Below, one piece after another: positions 15,999 through 24,343 of a DNA stretch of 35,753 bases. Positions within the stretch are counted from its first letter, which is position 1. Each line of letters begins with the position of its first letter. Source of the stretch: Bacteroidota bacterium (GTDB lineage Bacteria > Bacteroidota > Ignavibacteria > Kapaibacteriales > NICIL-2); assembly GCA_019695345.1 (NCBI GenBank), contig JAIBAE010000045.1, positions 1 to 35,753 on the forward strand, in the 5' to 3' direction. Position numbers and translations under genes: made by a program. The notes under the pieces were generated by a model. That model worked only from the letters and a program-made list of their open reading frames with translations. It made no database searches and was not told where the DNA came from.

Positions 15999-16006
15999 TA
16001 ATTTTG
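15999..16006 (+). promoter_or_regulatory. Possible Bacteroidota-type -7 element (TAATTTTG)
   Basis: It matches TAnnTTTG, the -7 motif known from Bacteroidota, 28 bases before the ATG at 16035. No clear TTG -33 element is present at the usual spacing, and such a motif is not rare in AT-rich DNA. Confidence 0.3.
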
Positions 16007-16034
16007 CTAACAAAAACGTTTAACAGAATATTAT

Positions 16035-17117
16035 ATGTACACCAAAGTAGTTCAATTGTTCTTGTTTGTATTGTTAGCCACAACTTCTTCTTTTGCTTTT
16101 CCCGATTCAACTTCAGTGTTTTCCATTAGTGGTAATGTAGATACGTATTACGTTTACGACTTTAATAAGAATCCCGATTACGAGTTGCCTTTTTTTATGT
16201 TTAATTGTAAACGCACGAATGAAATTGCAGTTAATACAGGGTTGTTGAGTGCAAAGTATTCAACGCGGCGAACTGGTGCTAATGCGGGATTTATGACGGG
16301 AACGTATCAGCAGGTTAATAATAAAACTGACATTGAGTTGCTGTCTTCTGTTTATGAACTTAACGGCGGTGTTGCGTTAGATGATTCTTTACAAGTGTGG
16401 TTTGATGTTGGTATCATGCCTTCGTATATCGGGTTTGAAACAATTTTGTTTCAGGACAACTGGACGGTAACGCGCTCGTTGTGTGCCGAGGCATCGCCTT
16501 ATTATGTTGAAGCGGCAAAGTTAACATATCGTGTTTCGCCATCGGTAACGGTTGCAGGGATTGTATGTAACGGCTGGCAACGAATTTATCGTGTTGCAGG
16601 GAGTTCGGGCATGTCGTTTGGAACACAGTTGACTATGCTTCCTTCCGAAGGCGTTACCTTTAATTGGAGTACGTTTATTGGAAGTGACGATGCAGATTCA
16701 CTTGGGCGAACACGCATTTTCAATAATCTGTATGGTATGTTTTCTGTTGGTTCTAAAGTATCGTTCATAGCAGGGTTCGATATTGGAGTTCAGTCACCAT
16801 TGCCTATGCAACAAAAAAACGATATTTGGTTTTCGCCAATAGTTGTATGTAAGATTCAGCCCTACGAACAACTGGCAATCGCATTACGCGCCGAGTACTT
16901 TCACGACCCCAAAGGTGTTGTGTTTCTAACAGGAAGTGCTAATGAGTTTTCGGTTGGAAGTGGCTCTGTTACGGTTGAATATTCTCCTGTAAAAAACACT
17001 TGTTTCCGATTAGAGCAACGGTTGTTTTCGAGCACGGAACCGATACTAAAAAACAATGGTACAACGGCTACGCTCAATGCAATTCTTATTGCGGCATTTT
17101 CGGTGCGCTTTCCGTAA
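16035..17117 (+). CDS. Porin-like outer-membrane beta-barrel protein
   Basis: 360 residues with a signal peptide (cleavage near TTSSFAFPDS). The mature sequence starts FSISGNVDTYYVYDFNKNPDYE, a hallmark of the BBP2/OmpL-like porin family of Bacteroidota. It continues as paired strands, including IELLSSVYELNGG, VWFDVGIMPSYIGFETIL and LAIALRAEYFHDPKGVVF, and ends in a strand with a C-terminal FP. The expected role is passive diffusion across the outer membrane; the substrate is unknown. The gene is monocistronic between R1 repeats, with a possible regulatory direct repeat upstream. Confidence 0.85.
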   Translation: MYTKVVQLFLFVLLATTSSFAFPDSTSVFSISGNVDTYYVYDFNKNPDYELPFFMFNCKRTNEIAVNTGLLSAKYSTRRTGANAGFMTGTYQQVNNKTDIELLSSVYELNGGVALDDSLQVWFDVGIMPSYIGFETILFQDNWTVTRSLCAEASPYYVEAAKLTYRVSPSVTVAGIVCNGWQRIYRVAGSSGMSFGTQLTMLPSEGVTFNWSTFIGSDDADSLGRTRIFNNLYGMFSVGSKVSFIAGFDIGVQSPLPMQQKNDIWFSPIVVCKIQPYEQLAIALRAEYFHDPKGVVFLTGSANEFSVGSGSVTVEYSPVKNTCFRLEQRLFSSTEPILKNNGTTATLNAILIAAFSVRFP

Positions 17118-17133
17118 TTCAGATAATTGTTTG

Positions 17134-17288
17134 TTAACACATACCGCGCCATATCTTGTTGTAAGTCCAAAGCGTCATTCTGCGGAAAAAGTCAGTCGGC
17201 TAAAACCTACCGTTTACCGTGAAGGATACTTCTGGCAAGCAACGTTTGTTATGTTGTTATGGTGTGGTGCCATCCTGCGATAGCAAAC
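17134..17288 (+). repeat. R1-family repeat, degenerate composite
   Basis: The left part, ACATACCGCGCC to TCTGCGGAAAAAG, and the right part, CTTCTGGCAAGCAACG to TGCGATAGCAAAC, match the two modules of the element at 15753-15915. The left terminal repeat is eroded. It fills the gap between the porin-like gene and the convergent methyltransferase gene. Confidence 0.5.
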
Positions 17289-17293
17289 ACACA

Positions 17294-18253
17294 TTATTGC
17301 AGTGAGATGTTGATTGTTTCGAGTTGTTCGGTTACAGTATTAAATATAGGCAGTCCGTTCAGCAACGCTAAACGTTGAACTCCGGAAAGGAATGTCATTT
17401 CGCCGTGTTCGTTACGGCTTTCTCTGAAGCGGGATTCAACGTAGCCCTGTTGCGGAGTTAATGGTTTCAGTTCTTTGAGTTTATCGTTACGGACAAAGTA
17501 CGCGTTGTTTCCCGCGCTGTTACATCCAATAAACGAGTAACCTTTTTCTGCTGCTAAGTGGCAAAGTGCAGCAACGGAGCATCCGCTATACAGCCAACTG
17601 TAATGTGCATCGCGGCGGAAGAAGTCCGTTTTATATGGTACAACCCACGGGTGCTGATAGCCAAACACGCTGTTAAACTCTACAATCATTACAATAGGTT
17701 TAGCTACCGTAATTGCTTTCCAAATCCAATAGTCGTTGCCATCAATATCAATGTGGAAGATGCCAATGTCGCCGGTAAACCCTTTTTGCAGTAAAAGCTC
17801 GTTGATGTTTTCTGCCGTAACAAAAGCATGGGTTACATACAGGTCGTGATTGGCAAAGTTTGCACTGGTTGCAATATGTGCTACGTTATCGGCAGTGCCA
17901 TCCATTACAAAGCCGGACCAGTTATTGTTTTGAAGTAGAAAACGTGTGTTGGACTCTTTGTAATCTTCCACGCCAAATTCTACAAACGTTTTGGATTTGA
18001 AATCGAGATAATTGGCCAGGAATTGTATAATGCCATCGTCGCCAAATTGCGAGAAGACTTTGAATTCTGCATTATGGATGTTTTGGAGAATTTCGGGAAT
18101 GCGGGTTTTATTCCACTCGCTAAACATTTTGGCTTGTAACATCAGTTGATGTTCTGTTTGTGTTTGGCGATAGACTTCGTTTTCTAATAATGTGTGTAAC
18201 TCGTTGGAAATAGTATAAAGGATACTACCAAGAGTTTGTTGTTGAGCTTCCAT
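17294..18253 (-). CDS. FkbM-like SAM-dependent methyltransferase family protein
   Basis: 319 residues, cytoplasmic. After a ~60-residue helical N-terminus, the Rossmann core begins with FSQFGDDGIIQFLANYL. The glycine-containing SAM-binding motif I is TFVEFGVEDYKESNTRFLL (VEFGV at 91-95), with an unusual Val-Glu in place of the extra glycines. Later motifs are GIFHIDIDGNDYWIWKAI (post-motif acidic strand DIDG) and IVMIVEFNSVFG. The C-terminal part carries SWLYSGCSVAALCHLAAEKGY. Related proteins sit in surface-glycan clusters and may O-methylate sugars, but no glycosyltransferase genes are next to it here. It is divergent from the CDF transporter gene with 113 bases between starts. Confidence 0.75.
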   Translation of the reverse strand: MEAQQQTLGSILYTISNELHTLLENEVYRQTQTEHQLMLQAKMFSEWNKTRIPEILQNIHNAEFKVFSQFGDDGIIQFLANYLDFKSKTFVEFGVEDYKESNTRFLLQNNNWSGFVMDGTADNVAHIATSANFANHDLYVTHAFVTAENINELLLQKGFTGDIGIFHIDIDGNDYWIWKAITVAKPIVMIVEFNSVFGYQHPWVVPYKTDFFRRDAHYSWLYSGCSVAALCHLAAEKGYSFIGCNSAGNNAYFVRNDKLKELKPLTPQQGYVESRFRESRNEHGEMTFLSGVQRLALLNGLPIFNTVTEQLETINISLQ

Positions 18254-18366
18254 TCTGGAGTCCTAAAGTGTTATAGCCAATACTGACAAATACAGTGCCA
18301 CGCACCAAAGTTGAGATAAAATATTGTTAAACAAAATGGTTTTAGAAGGTAGTTGTATATTGCAGT

Positions 18367-19344
18367 ATGAAATCTGCCCTGTCGTTATTTTTTGATGTAA
18401 ACTCTCCTCGGTTATCGGCTGTAGTTTCTATGGTTGCCTGTATAATACTGGCACTATCGGGTATTGCCTTGGGTTTTTTGGAAGATTCTCTTGCTATCAG
18501 AACAAACGGTTTAGTAGCTGCGATTGATGTTATCAATTCTATTATACTAGTTGCCGCCATAAACAGAAGTATCCGCACGCCGGATTACATTTTTAATTAT
18601 GGATATGGGAAGTATGAGTCGTTGGGTTTGTTGTTAAGCGCATTATTACTGTTAATAACATTTGCCTTTACTGCTTACCAAGCTGTAGTTGATTTATACT
18701 TTGGCGTTATAATAAAGAACTACACGCTGTTGATAATTTTTTCGGTGTTATCTTTTGTATTCATGAGATTTATTTCGGTGTTACAATCTCGTAGGGCTAA
18801 ACGTTTTAAAATGCCCATGTTAGAATACGATGCTGACATGTGGAAAACCGATAGCATTATTGAACTGATTGTATTGATTGGATTATGTGCCGGATGGGCG
18901 TTTATGCACTGGAAGTACAAAAACACCGCACGGTTTATTGATGGTGTAAGCGCTCTTGTTCTTTTGCTTGTTGCAATGCGCGTACCCTTAAAGCACGGGA
19001 AAGAAGCCATTAACCAACTCCTTGATAAAACTCTGCCCGATGAAATACAGTTTGATATTCTTGCTGTTGTAGCTGAAAACATTTCAAGTTTCTGTGAGTT
19101 TAAAAGTGTACATACGCGGCAATCGGGTAAAGATATATTTGTTGAGATTGATGTTGTAATGCCGTTTGATTTTACCTTTGAGCAAGCGTACCCAATGGAA
19201 AAAGTAATGAAAGAGGCAATCCAGCAAAAGTATCCAACTGCAATTACAAGAATCTACGCTGTACCATGTCCGCGAGATTGTATCCGAAATGGTGTTTCTT
19301 ACTGTCCGGTTAAGCAGGCATTGGCAAATCAGCAGAACGCATAG
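18367..19344 (+). CDS. Cation diffusion facilitator (CDF) family transporter
   Basis: 325 residues: about six membrane segments (roughly 17-37, 45-65, 85-108, 118-138, 158-178, 190-205) followed by a cytoplasmic ferredoxin-like domain (~215-300). CDF proteins export Zn, Fe, Co, Cd or Mn in exchange for protons. The family landmark after TM2 is present as YGYGKYESLG (usually FGHGKxE). Aligned by eye with YiiP, the TM2 DxxxD appears as D54 with S58, and the TM5 HxxxD lies in ADMWKTDSIIE without an obvious His or second Asp, so the metal site differs from the classic one. A Cys-rich tail (PCPRDCIRNGVSYCP) could bind metal. It is the first gene of a likely operon: ruvB starts 46 bases after it. 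Confidence 0.85.
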   Translation: MKSALSLFFDVNSPRLSAVVSMVACIILALSGIALGFLEDSLAIRTNGLVAAIDVINSIILVAAINRSIRTPDYIFNYGYGKYESLGLLLSALLLLITFAFTAYQAVVDLYFGVIIKNYTLLIIFSVLSFVFMRFISVLQSRRAKRFKMPMLEYDADMWKTDSIIELIVLIGLCAGWAFMHWKYKNTARFIDGVSALVLLLVAMRVPLKHGKEAINQLLDKTLPDEIQFDILAVVAENISSFCEFKSVHTRQSGKDIFVEIDVVMPFDFTFEQAYPMEKVMKEAIQQKYPTAITRIYAVPCPRDCIRNGVSYCPVKQALANQQNA

Positions 19345-19390
19345 TGTAATTTTGAATGTTAACAAAACCTTCTAAGTCCTTTTAAATTGT

Positions 19391-20416
19391 ATGAAAAGCA
19401 GACAATCCGAAATCACCGGTTCAGAGCGAGCGCAAGATGATATTGATGTATCATTACGCCCCTCGCGTTTTGATGAGTTTACCGGTCAGCAAAAGATAAC
19501 AGAGAATATCAAGATATATATTGCCGCAGCCCTAAAACGCGGCGAGGCATTAGACCATGTGTTATTAACCGGACCTCCGGGGTTGGGAAAGACGACGCTA
19601 AGTTACATCATAGCCCACGAGATGGGGAGTGATATTAAAACAACATCTGGTCCTGTTTTAGAGAAACCCGGCGACCTTGCCGGACTGCTTACCAACTTAA
19701 ACGAAGGCGATATTCTGTTTATAGATGAGATTCACCGTCTTTCGCCTATTGTGGAAGAGTATCTGTATTCTGCAATGGAGGACTTTAGAATTGATATTAT
19801 GATTGACAGCGGGCCATCTGCTCGGTCTATTCAGTTAACCATTCCAAGATTTACGTTAGTTGGTGCAACTACACGTGCTGGGTCGTTAACAGCACCGTTG
19901 CGTTCGCGTTTTGGGGTAATACAGCGATTGGATTATTACCAACCTGCGGAGTTATTCCACATTGTGATGCGTTCGGCTGAGATATTAGGTGCTGAAATTG
20001 AAGATGAGGGAGCAATTGAAATAAGCCGCCGTTCGCGTGGTACCCCGCGTATTGCAAACAGGTTGTTACGCCGTACCCGCGATTTTGCCGATGTAAAAGG
20101 CGATGGCGTTATTACCCGCGATATTGCAACTATGGCATTACGTGCGCTTGAAGTTGATGAGTTTGGTTTAGATGATATGGATAAACGCATTATGCTCAGC
20201 ATTATGGAAAAGTTTAGCGGGGGCCCTGTTGGGGTAAATACTCTTGCTGTTGCAGTAGGCGAGGATTCAGGAACAATTGAAGAGGTATATGAACCATTCC
20301 TTATTCAACAAGGATTTTTGAACAGAACTCCACGTGGTAGGGAAGCAACTGAACAGGCCTACAAACATTTTAATGTTCATCGTAATAAACCCAATACGCT
20401 GTTTGACGGAGAGTAA
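19391..20416 (+). CDS. ruvB: Holliday junction branch migration helicase RuvB
   Basis: RuvB is the hexameric AAA+ motor that, loaded by RuvA, drives branch migration of Holliday junctions in recombination repair. The 341-residue protein is full length. It has the N-terminal [14 protein letters not shown] motif, Walker [10 protein letters not shown] (61-69), Walker B LFIDEIHR (DE at 112-113), the beta-hairpin region [13 protein letters not shown], sensor 1 LVGATTRAG, the arginine-finger region RSRFG (171-175) and the winged-helix C-terminus ending in TPRGREAT. ruvA and ruvC are not in the window. The HAD phosphatase gene starts three bases after the stop, so the two are almost certainly co-transcribed. 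Confidence 0.98.
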   Translation: MKSRQSEITGSERAQDDIDVSLRPSRFDEFTGQQKITENIKIYIAAALKRGEALDHVLLTGPPGLGKTTLSYIIAHEMGSDIKTTSGPVLEKPGDLAGLLTNLNEGDILFIDEIHRLSPIVEEYLYSAMEDFRIDIMIDSGPSARSIQLTIPRFTLVGATTRAGSLTAPLRSRFGVIQRLDYYQPAELFHIVMRSAEILGAEIEDEGAIEISRRSRGTPRIANRLLRRTRDFADVKGDGVITRDIATMALRALEVDEFGLDDMDKRIMLSIMEKFSGGPVGVNTLAVAVGEDSGTIEEVYEPFLIQQGFLNRTPRGREATEQAYKHFNVHRNKPNTLFDGE

Positions 20417-20419
20417 CAG

Positions 20420-20971
20420 GTGAAAAAACGAAGAGCAATATTTTTTGATAGAGATGGTATTGTAAACAAACGTCTGGTTGGTGATTATGTAAAAACGGTG
20501 GAAGAGTTTGAGTTCTTACCGGACTTCTTTCCGTTGTTTGAATTAACAGACCGTTATGGCTTGTTGAAAATAGTTGTTTCAAATCAGCAAGGTGTGGGAA
20601 AAGCTGTAATGACTTTAAAAGACTTGCAGTCTGTTACGCAGTTTATGCAAACAGAGTTAGTTACTAAGTGCGGATTTGGGTTTGACGATGTTGAATATTG
20701 CACCGAGTTAGCAAGCGCACATAGTTACCGTAGAAAACCTGAACCCGGAATGATTCTGGATGCAGCCCGAAAGTGGAACATAGATATTGAGCAATCCTGG
20801 ATGATTGGAGATAGTATCTCCGATGCTACGGCAGGGAAACAGGCAGGCTGTTCCACTATATTAGTTGGTGATTTTACCAAAGCACAAGCACCCGATGCCG
20901 ATTGGATTGTTGAAGACTTGGTTGAATGTTACGACCTCCTGAATTCCTTCTTGCAAAAACAAGCTGAATAA
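20420..20971 (+). CDS. GmhB-like HAD phosphatase (histidinol/heptose bisphosphate type)
   Basis: 183 residues of HAD subfamily IIIA. The nucleophile motif is FFDRDGIVN (D10, D12), motif II is VSNQQGVGK, motif III is the Lys in RRKPEPGM, and motif IV is MIGDSISDATAGKQAG. Closest family role: removal of the 7-phosphate from D-glycero-manno-heptose 1,7-bisphosphate for LPS core synthesis. The zinc loop typical of GmhB (C-x-H...C-x-C before RKP) is reduced here to one Cys and one His (CTELASAHSYRRKP), so substrate preference may differ. The start is GTG at 20420, placed with GGAG inside the end of ruvB; the two genes are separated by three bases. Confidence 0.85.
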   Translation: MKKRRAIFFDRDGIVNKRLVGDYVKTVEEFEFLPDFFPLFELTDRYGLLKIVVSNQQGVGKAVMTLKDLQSVTQFMQTELVTKCGFGFDDVEYCTELASAHSYRRKPEPGMILDAARKWNIDIEQSWMIGDSISDATAGKQAGCSTILVGDFTKAQAPDADWIVEDLVECYDLLNSFLQKQAE

Positions 20972-20976
20972 GTGGC

Positions 20977-21038
20977 GGTTCTCTCCGAGGGCAGGAGGAA
21001 TAGTTGATAGCAGTGTTACTACCGCGTTTGCGATAGCA
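20977..21038 (+). repeat. R1-family right module (degenerate)
   Basis: GGTTCTCTCCGAGGGCAGGAGG to TTTGCGATAGCACC resembles the right modules at 15852-15915 and 32451-32515. It begins six bases after the HAD phosphatase stop. Confidence 0.45.
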
Positions 21039-21092
21039 CCAAAATCAATAACAACACCACGTAGCCGTTACTGTACGTGAAACAGTTTGTAA

Positions 21093-21107
21093 CAATAACT
21101 GTTATTG
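21093..21107. promoter_or_regulatory. Perfect 7+1+7 palindrome, possible operator
   Basis: CAATAAC-T-GTTATTG lies about 110 bases before the start of the following barrel gene. A perfect dyad of this size with an odd centre is typical of dimeric repressor sites, but no family is recognised. Confidence 0.35.
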
Positions 21108-21132
21108 AATGTACTTTATAAGTGAAAAAATG

Positions 21133-21181
21133 AATTTCCGTAATTATGCGTATTGATAGAGGACGGCAATACGCGGAAATT
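21133..21181 (+). promoter_or_regulatory. Long 5'-leader stem-loop upstream of an outer-membrane protein gene
   Basis: AATTTCC (21133-21139) pairs with GGAAATT (21175-21181). GCGTATTG (21148-21155) pairs with CAATACGC (21167-21174). An eight-base one-sided bulge (21140-21147) separates the two stems, and the 11-base loop ATAGAGGACGG is purine-rich. A second weaker hairpin, CCGAAACA/TGTTTTTCGG, follows before the start codon. No known riboswitch class is recognised. Confidence 0.5.
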
Positions 21182-21217
21182 ACCCGAAACATTGGCGGAA
21201 GCTGTTTTTCGGAATAA

Positions 21218-21934
21218 ATGAATGGACGTATGAAATACCTCGTTTACCTTTTCTGTTTACTCTTTGTTGTTGCGATTGCACCTGCTCAAACATCGCCAGT
21301 GGGGTCTGCATCTGTAGCAGATTCTGTTTTTGTATTTCAATCTCCGCGTCCATTACTTTCCGAGGGCACAGCAACCAAACCAAAGATGTTAAGCACATCG
21401 GGGGTAGAAGTATTATTCTCCGGTAGTGGGTTTGGCTTTGGTGGTTTTTACCAACGTGCTTTTGGCGATGACTTTGTTGGTTTTGTAAGTGCCGCTATTA
21501 GCGGTGCGCGTAATTCCAGTGAGTTTGAATCGGCGTACGACCCCGACACCTACCAATGGTATGTTCCCGGTAAAGTAAACCGCCTGTATATGTTACCCGT
21601 AACCATTGGGTTAAACATGAAAGTACTGCAAAACGAACTCTCCGATAACATTCGTCCGTTTATTAGTGCAGGTGTATCGCCAACATTTATTTTTTCTGCT
21701 CCGTATAGTGAAGATTTATTTACCTCGTGGTCTCATGCAACAAGTTACTTGCGCGGTGGAGTATTTGCCGGAGTTGGTACCTATATTGGGTCGCCAAACA
21801 AGGGTTCGCTTGGTGTAAATGTACGCTATTATTTTATTCCGTTTGGCGGTAACGGCTTAGAAAGTATCCGCGACTTGCCTATGAAAGATTTTGGCGGATT
21901 ATTCCTTTCTCTCTCCATTGGTTTTGGCAGATAA
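21218..21934 (+). CDS. Outer-membrane beta-barrel protein
   Basis: 238 residues. A signal peptide (MKYLVYLFCLLFVVAIAPAQ) begins at an internal Met; the ATGs at 21218 and 21230 both have a nearby GGA, so the start is ambiguous by four codons. The mature part has amphipathic strands with glycine- and aromatic-rich turns (SGSGFGFGGFYQRAFGDDFVGFVSAAISGA; YMLPVTIGLNMKV; IRPFISAGVSPTFIF). The terminal strand is GGLFLSLSIGFGR. This fits an eight-stranded OmpX/OprF-like barrel. The gene is single, with a structured leader upstream and an R1 repeat right after the stop. Confidence 0.82.
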   Translation: MNGRMKYLVYLFCLLFVVAIAPAQTSPVGSASVADSVFVFQSPRPLLSEGTATKPKMLSTSGVEVLFSGSGFGFGGFYQRAFGDDFVGFVSAAISGARNSSEFESAYDPDTYQWYVPGKVNRLYMLPVTIGLNMKVLQNELSDNIRPFISAGVSPTFIFSAPYSEDLFTSWSHATSYLRGGVFAGVGTYIGSPNKGSLGVNVRYYFIPFGGNGLESIRDLPMKDFGGLFLSLSIGFGR

Positions 21935-21935
21935 T

Positions 21936-22000
21936 TTCTGCTGTCGCCGGACGGCACCGGGCGTTGTGGTACAAACAACGTTTACATTGCCGGAAATTTC
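21936..22000 (+). repeat. R1 left module (degenerate)
   Basis: TTCTGCTGTCGCCGGACGGCACC begins one base after the barrel gene's stop. The interior has GTTGTGGTACAAACAAC (GTTGT/ACAAC arms) and the end is ATTGCCGGAA. Confidence 0.5.
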
Positions 22001-22091
22001 CTACACAAATACATCTAAGCAATTGAACAGGATAACAACGTGAAATACTTATTTTGTATTTTTACTGCTTATCACAACGAAAGAACTTTAT

Positions 22092-22355
22092 ATGGTTAAA
22101 ACAATTATCAAACCCGATAACAACACAGTTAATATTACAGTACCGGATTCTTACATCGGTAAAGAAGTAGAAATAATATGTTTTGCACTTGACGAACCTA
22201 AAACTAACGGTACGAAAAGTCCCGATACTGAGCCAAAAAAAACTATGGCTGATTTTTGGGGAATACTAAGTGATGAAACTGCAGAACAACTCCAAAAACA
22301 CGTAGCAGAATCTAGGAACGAATGGGAAGAGCGTTTTAACAAACAATGTGAATAA
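22092..22355 (+). CDS. VapB-like antitoxin of a type II toxin-antitoxin pair
   Basis: 87 residues. The N-terminal half (TIIKPDNNTVNITVPDSYIGKEVEII) is a swapped-hairpin-type strand region. The C-terminal half (MADFWGILSDETAEQLQKHV...SRNEWEERF) is the toxin-binding helix pattern common in Bacteroidota/cyanobacterial antitoxins. It would bind and neutralise the adjacent PIN toxin and autorepress the promoter. The stop overlaps the toxin start by one base (TAATG), the normal arrangement of translational coupling. The antitoxin looks intact although its toxin is broken. Confidence 0.85.
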   Translation: MVKTIIKPDNNTVNITVPDSYIGKEVEIICFALDEPKTNGTKSPDTEPKKTMADFWGILSDETAEQLQKHVAESRNEWEERFNKQCE

Positions 22356-22743
22356 TGTATTTATTAGACACAAATACGGTAATAGATTTTTGTAATTCGC
22401 GGTTACCCCATTCTGCAAAGCAACTCCTGCAAAGTATTCATCCCAACATTTCTGTTATTACCCAAATTGAGTTGTTTTCTACGGTACATATTCCCCATTC
22501 CGAGAAAATCCAACTGGAAAAATTTGTTGAATTTTCTACTATCTTCAATTCGATAAATGATGCGATAGTGCAAGAAACTATTACTATCCGGCAACAACAC
22601 AAAATAAAATTACCAGATGCCATCATTCAGATGCCATCATTGCGGCTACTGCAATTGTAAATGGGGTTACCCTCGTTACGCGAAATACCGACGACTTTAA
22701 GAAAATCCCCAACCTGCTTATCCTAAATCCATACAAAATGTAA
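22355..22743 (+). pseudogene. VapC-like PIN-domain toxin, frameshifted by a 14-bp duplication
   Basis: The intact family member is a Mg-dependent RNase. From 22355 the frame gives LLDTNTVIDF (D5), TQIELF (E39) and KLPDAII (D88), then falls into an unrelated tail and stops at 22658-22660 after 101 residues. The sequence cagatgccatcatt is exactly duplicated at 22614-22641. Skipping one copy continues the frame as AATAIVNGVTLVTRNTDDFKK (fourth acidic residue D108) and ends at TAA 22741-22743, giving 124 residues, the normal length. All catalytic acids are therefore present in the DNA, and only the duplication breaks the gene. The truncated product lacks the last strand and helices and D108 and should be inactive, unless slippage restores the frame. 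Confidence 0.92.
22614..22641 (+). repeat. Exact 14-bp tandem duplication inside vapC
   Basis: Two adjacent identical copies of cagatgccatcatt, at 22614-22627 and 22628-22641. The unit covers the codons of the conserved PDAII motif. Fourteen is not a multiple of three, so it shifts the frame. Confidence 0.95.
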
Positions 22744-22887
22744 CAATAATCTATCACGATAACTACTTGGTTGGAATGTGCCGATCTGCCCATGCAATAA
22801 ATGGATAATTGGAAAATGAGGTGCGGTGCTTCCCCCAAGAAAAACAATATTACAACCTAACAGCCCCAACCAACCGTGTACGCTTCG

Positions 22888-22895
22888 TATTTTTG
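22888..22895 (+). promoter_or_regulatory. Possible Bacteroidota-type -7 element before fumC
   Basis: TATTTTTG matches TAnnTTTG and lies 43 bases before the fumC start. No convincing -33 TTG is seen at the usual spacing. Confidence 0.3.
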
Positions 22896-22938
22896 TGTGG
22901 TTTCAGAAAATGAGTATCACAGATTATAAGAGGTTACA

Positions 22939-24330
22939 ATGAACGTTCGTATTGAATCGGATACGATGGGACAGATTGAAGTTCCGGCAGATGTGTATTA
23001 CGGAGCGCAAACAGCACGGTCGTTAATTCACTTTGCCATTGGTATAGAAAAAATGCCGCGCGAGTTAATACGCGCGTTGGGAATTCTTAAAAAAGCAGCT
23101 GCCTTAGTGAATAATGATGTTGGAATTTTACCCGATGATAAACGCAATCTTATTAGCCAAGCGTGCGATGAAGTTATTGCCGGAAACCTTGATGCACATT
23201 TTCCGCTTTCGGTGTGGCAAACGGGGTCGGGTACGCAAACCAACATGAACACTAACGAGGTGATCTCTAACCGTGCCATTGAAATTGCCGGAGGTGAACT
23301 TGGTTCCAAAAAGCCAATACACCCAAACGATGACGTAAACAAATCGCAAAGTTCTAACGATACCTACCCGACTGCAATGCACATTGCCGCCGCCGAACAA
23401 GTTGTACATAAACTGATACCTGCTGTAGCAAAACTCCGCGATACACTGGCTGCTAAAGCAAACGATTTTAAAGACATCATTAAAAGCGGAAGAACGCACT
23501 TGATGGATGCAACGCCCGTAACATTAGGTCAAGAGTTTAGCGGGTATGTTCAGCAGTTAACAATGGACATACAACGTTTGGAAATGGTGTTGGGCGGTTT
23601 ATATGAACTTGCCTTAGGTGGTACAGCCGTTGGAACCGGATTAAACACACATCCCGAGTTTGCCGAGCGCGGTGCTAAAAAAATTGCAGAGCTAACCGGA
23701 CTTCCGTTTGTTAGTGCGCCAAATAAATTTGAATCCTTGGCTGCACACGATGCACTTGTGTTTGCACATGGTGCGTTAAAAACTCTTGCGTGTTCGCTCA
23801 TGAAAATTGCAAACGATATACGTTGGATGGCATCAGGTCCGCGTTGTGGATTGGGTGAGCTATCAATCCCCGAAAACGAACCGGGTTCATCCATAATGCC
23901 CGGCAAAGTTAACCCAACACAAAGCGAAGCAATGACTATGGTTGCAGCACAAGTAATGGGTAACGATGTTGCTATAAACTTTGGCGGTGCATCGGGTAAT
24001 TTTGAGTTGAATGTATTTAAGCCGGTTATCATTTATAACTTTTTGCAAAGCGTGCGCTTGCTTGCCGATACGTGTATCATGTTCGAAGAACACTGTGCGC
24101 ATGGCATCGAGCCAAACCGCGATAAACTCGAATACTACAACCAAAATACATTAATGCTTGTAACAGCGTTGAACCCGCACATTGGCTATGATAAAGCGGC
24201 AAAGATTGCAAAGCATGCCCACAAAACGGGCGGTACCTTACGTCAGGCAGCAATTGACCTGGAGATTATGGATGGCGCAACATTCGACAACCTTGTAAAA
24301 CCCGAAGACATGTTAGGACCAAATATTTAA
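22939..24330 (+). CDS. fumC: Class II fumarate hydratase
   Basis: Reversible hydration of fumarate to L-malate in the TCA cycle; an oxygen-stable, iron-free homotetramer in the cytoplasm. The 463-residue protein is full length. It shows the substrate-site segments [16 protein letters not shown] (~95-110) and SSNDTYPTA, the catalytic-His region [21 protein letters not shown], and the family signature [11 protein letters not shown] (316-326). RTHLMDATP favours fumarase over the related aspartase (which has RTQLQDAVP). The ATG is preceded by AAGAGG at good spacing. The gene is monocistronic and followed by a cluster of repeats. Confidence 0.97.
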   Translation: MNVRIESDTMGQIEVPADVYYGAQTARSLIHFAIGIEKMPRELIRALGILKKAAALVNNDVGILPDDKRNLISQACDEVIAGNLDAHFPLSVWQTGSGTQTNMNTNEVISNRAIEIAGGELGSKKPIHPNDDVNKSQSSNDTYPTAMHIAAAEQVVHKLIPAVAKLRDTLAAKANDFKDIIKSGRTHLMDATPVTLGQEFSGYVQQLTMDIQRLEMVLGGLYELALGGTAVGTGLNTHPEFAERGAKKIAELTGLPFVSAPNKFESLAAHDALVFAHGALKTLACSLMKIANDIRWMASGPRCGLGELSIPENEPGSSIMPGKVNPTQSEAMTMVAAQVMGNDVAINFGGASGNFELNVFKPVIIYNFLQSVRLLADTCIMFEEHCAHGIEPNRDKLEYYNQNTLMLVTALNPHIGYDKAAKIAKHAHKTGGTLRQAAIDLEIMDGATFDNLVKPEDMLGPNI

Positions 24331-24343
24331 TACGGTGAAATGG

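Noticed and set aside
22939-24330. Aspartate ammonia-lyase as an alternative identity for the fumC gene
   Set aside because: The catalytic segment RTHLMDATP is the fumarase form; aspartases have Gln for this His and AVP for ATP.
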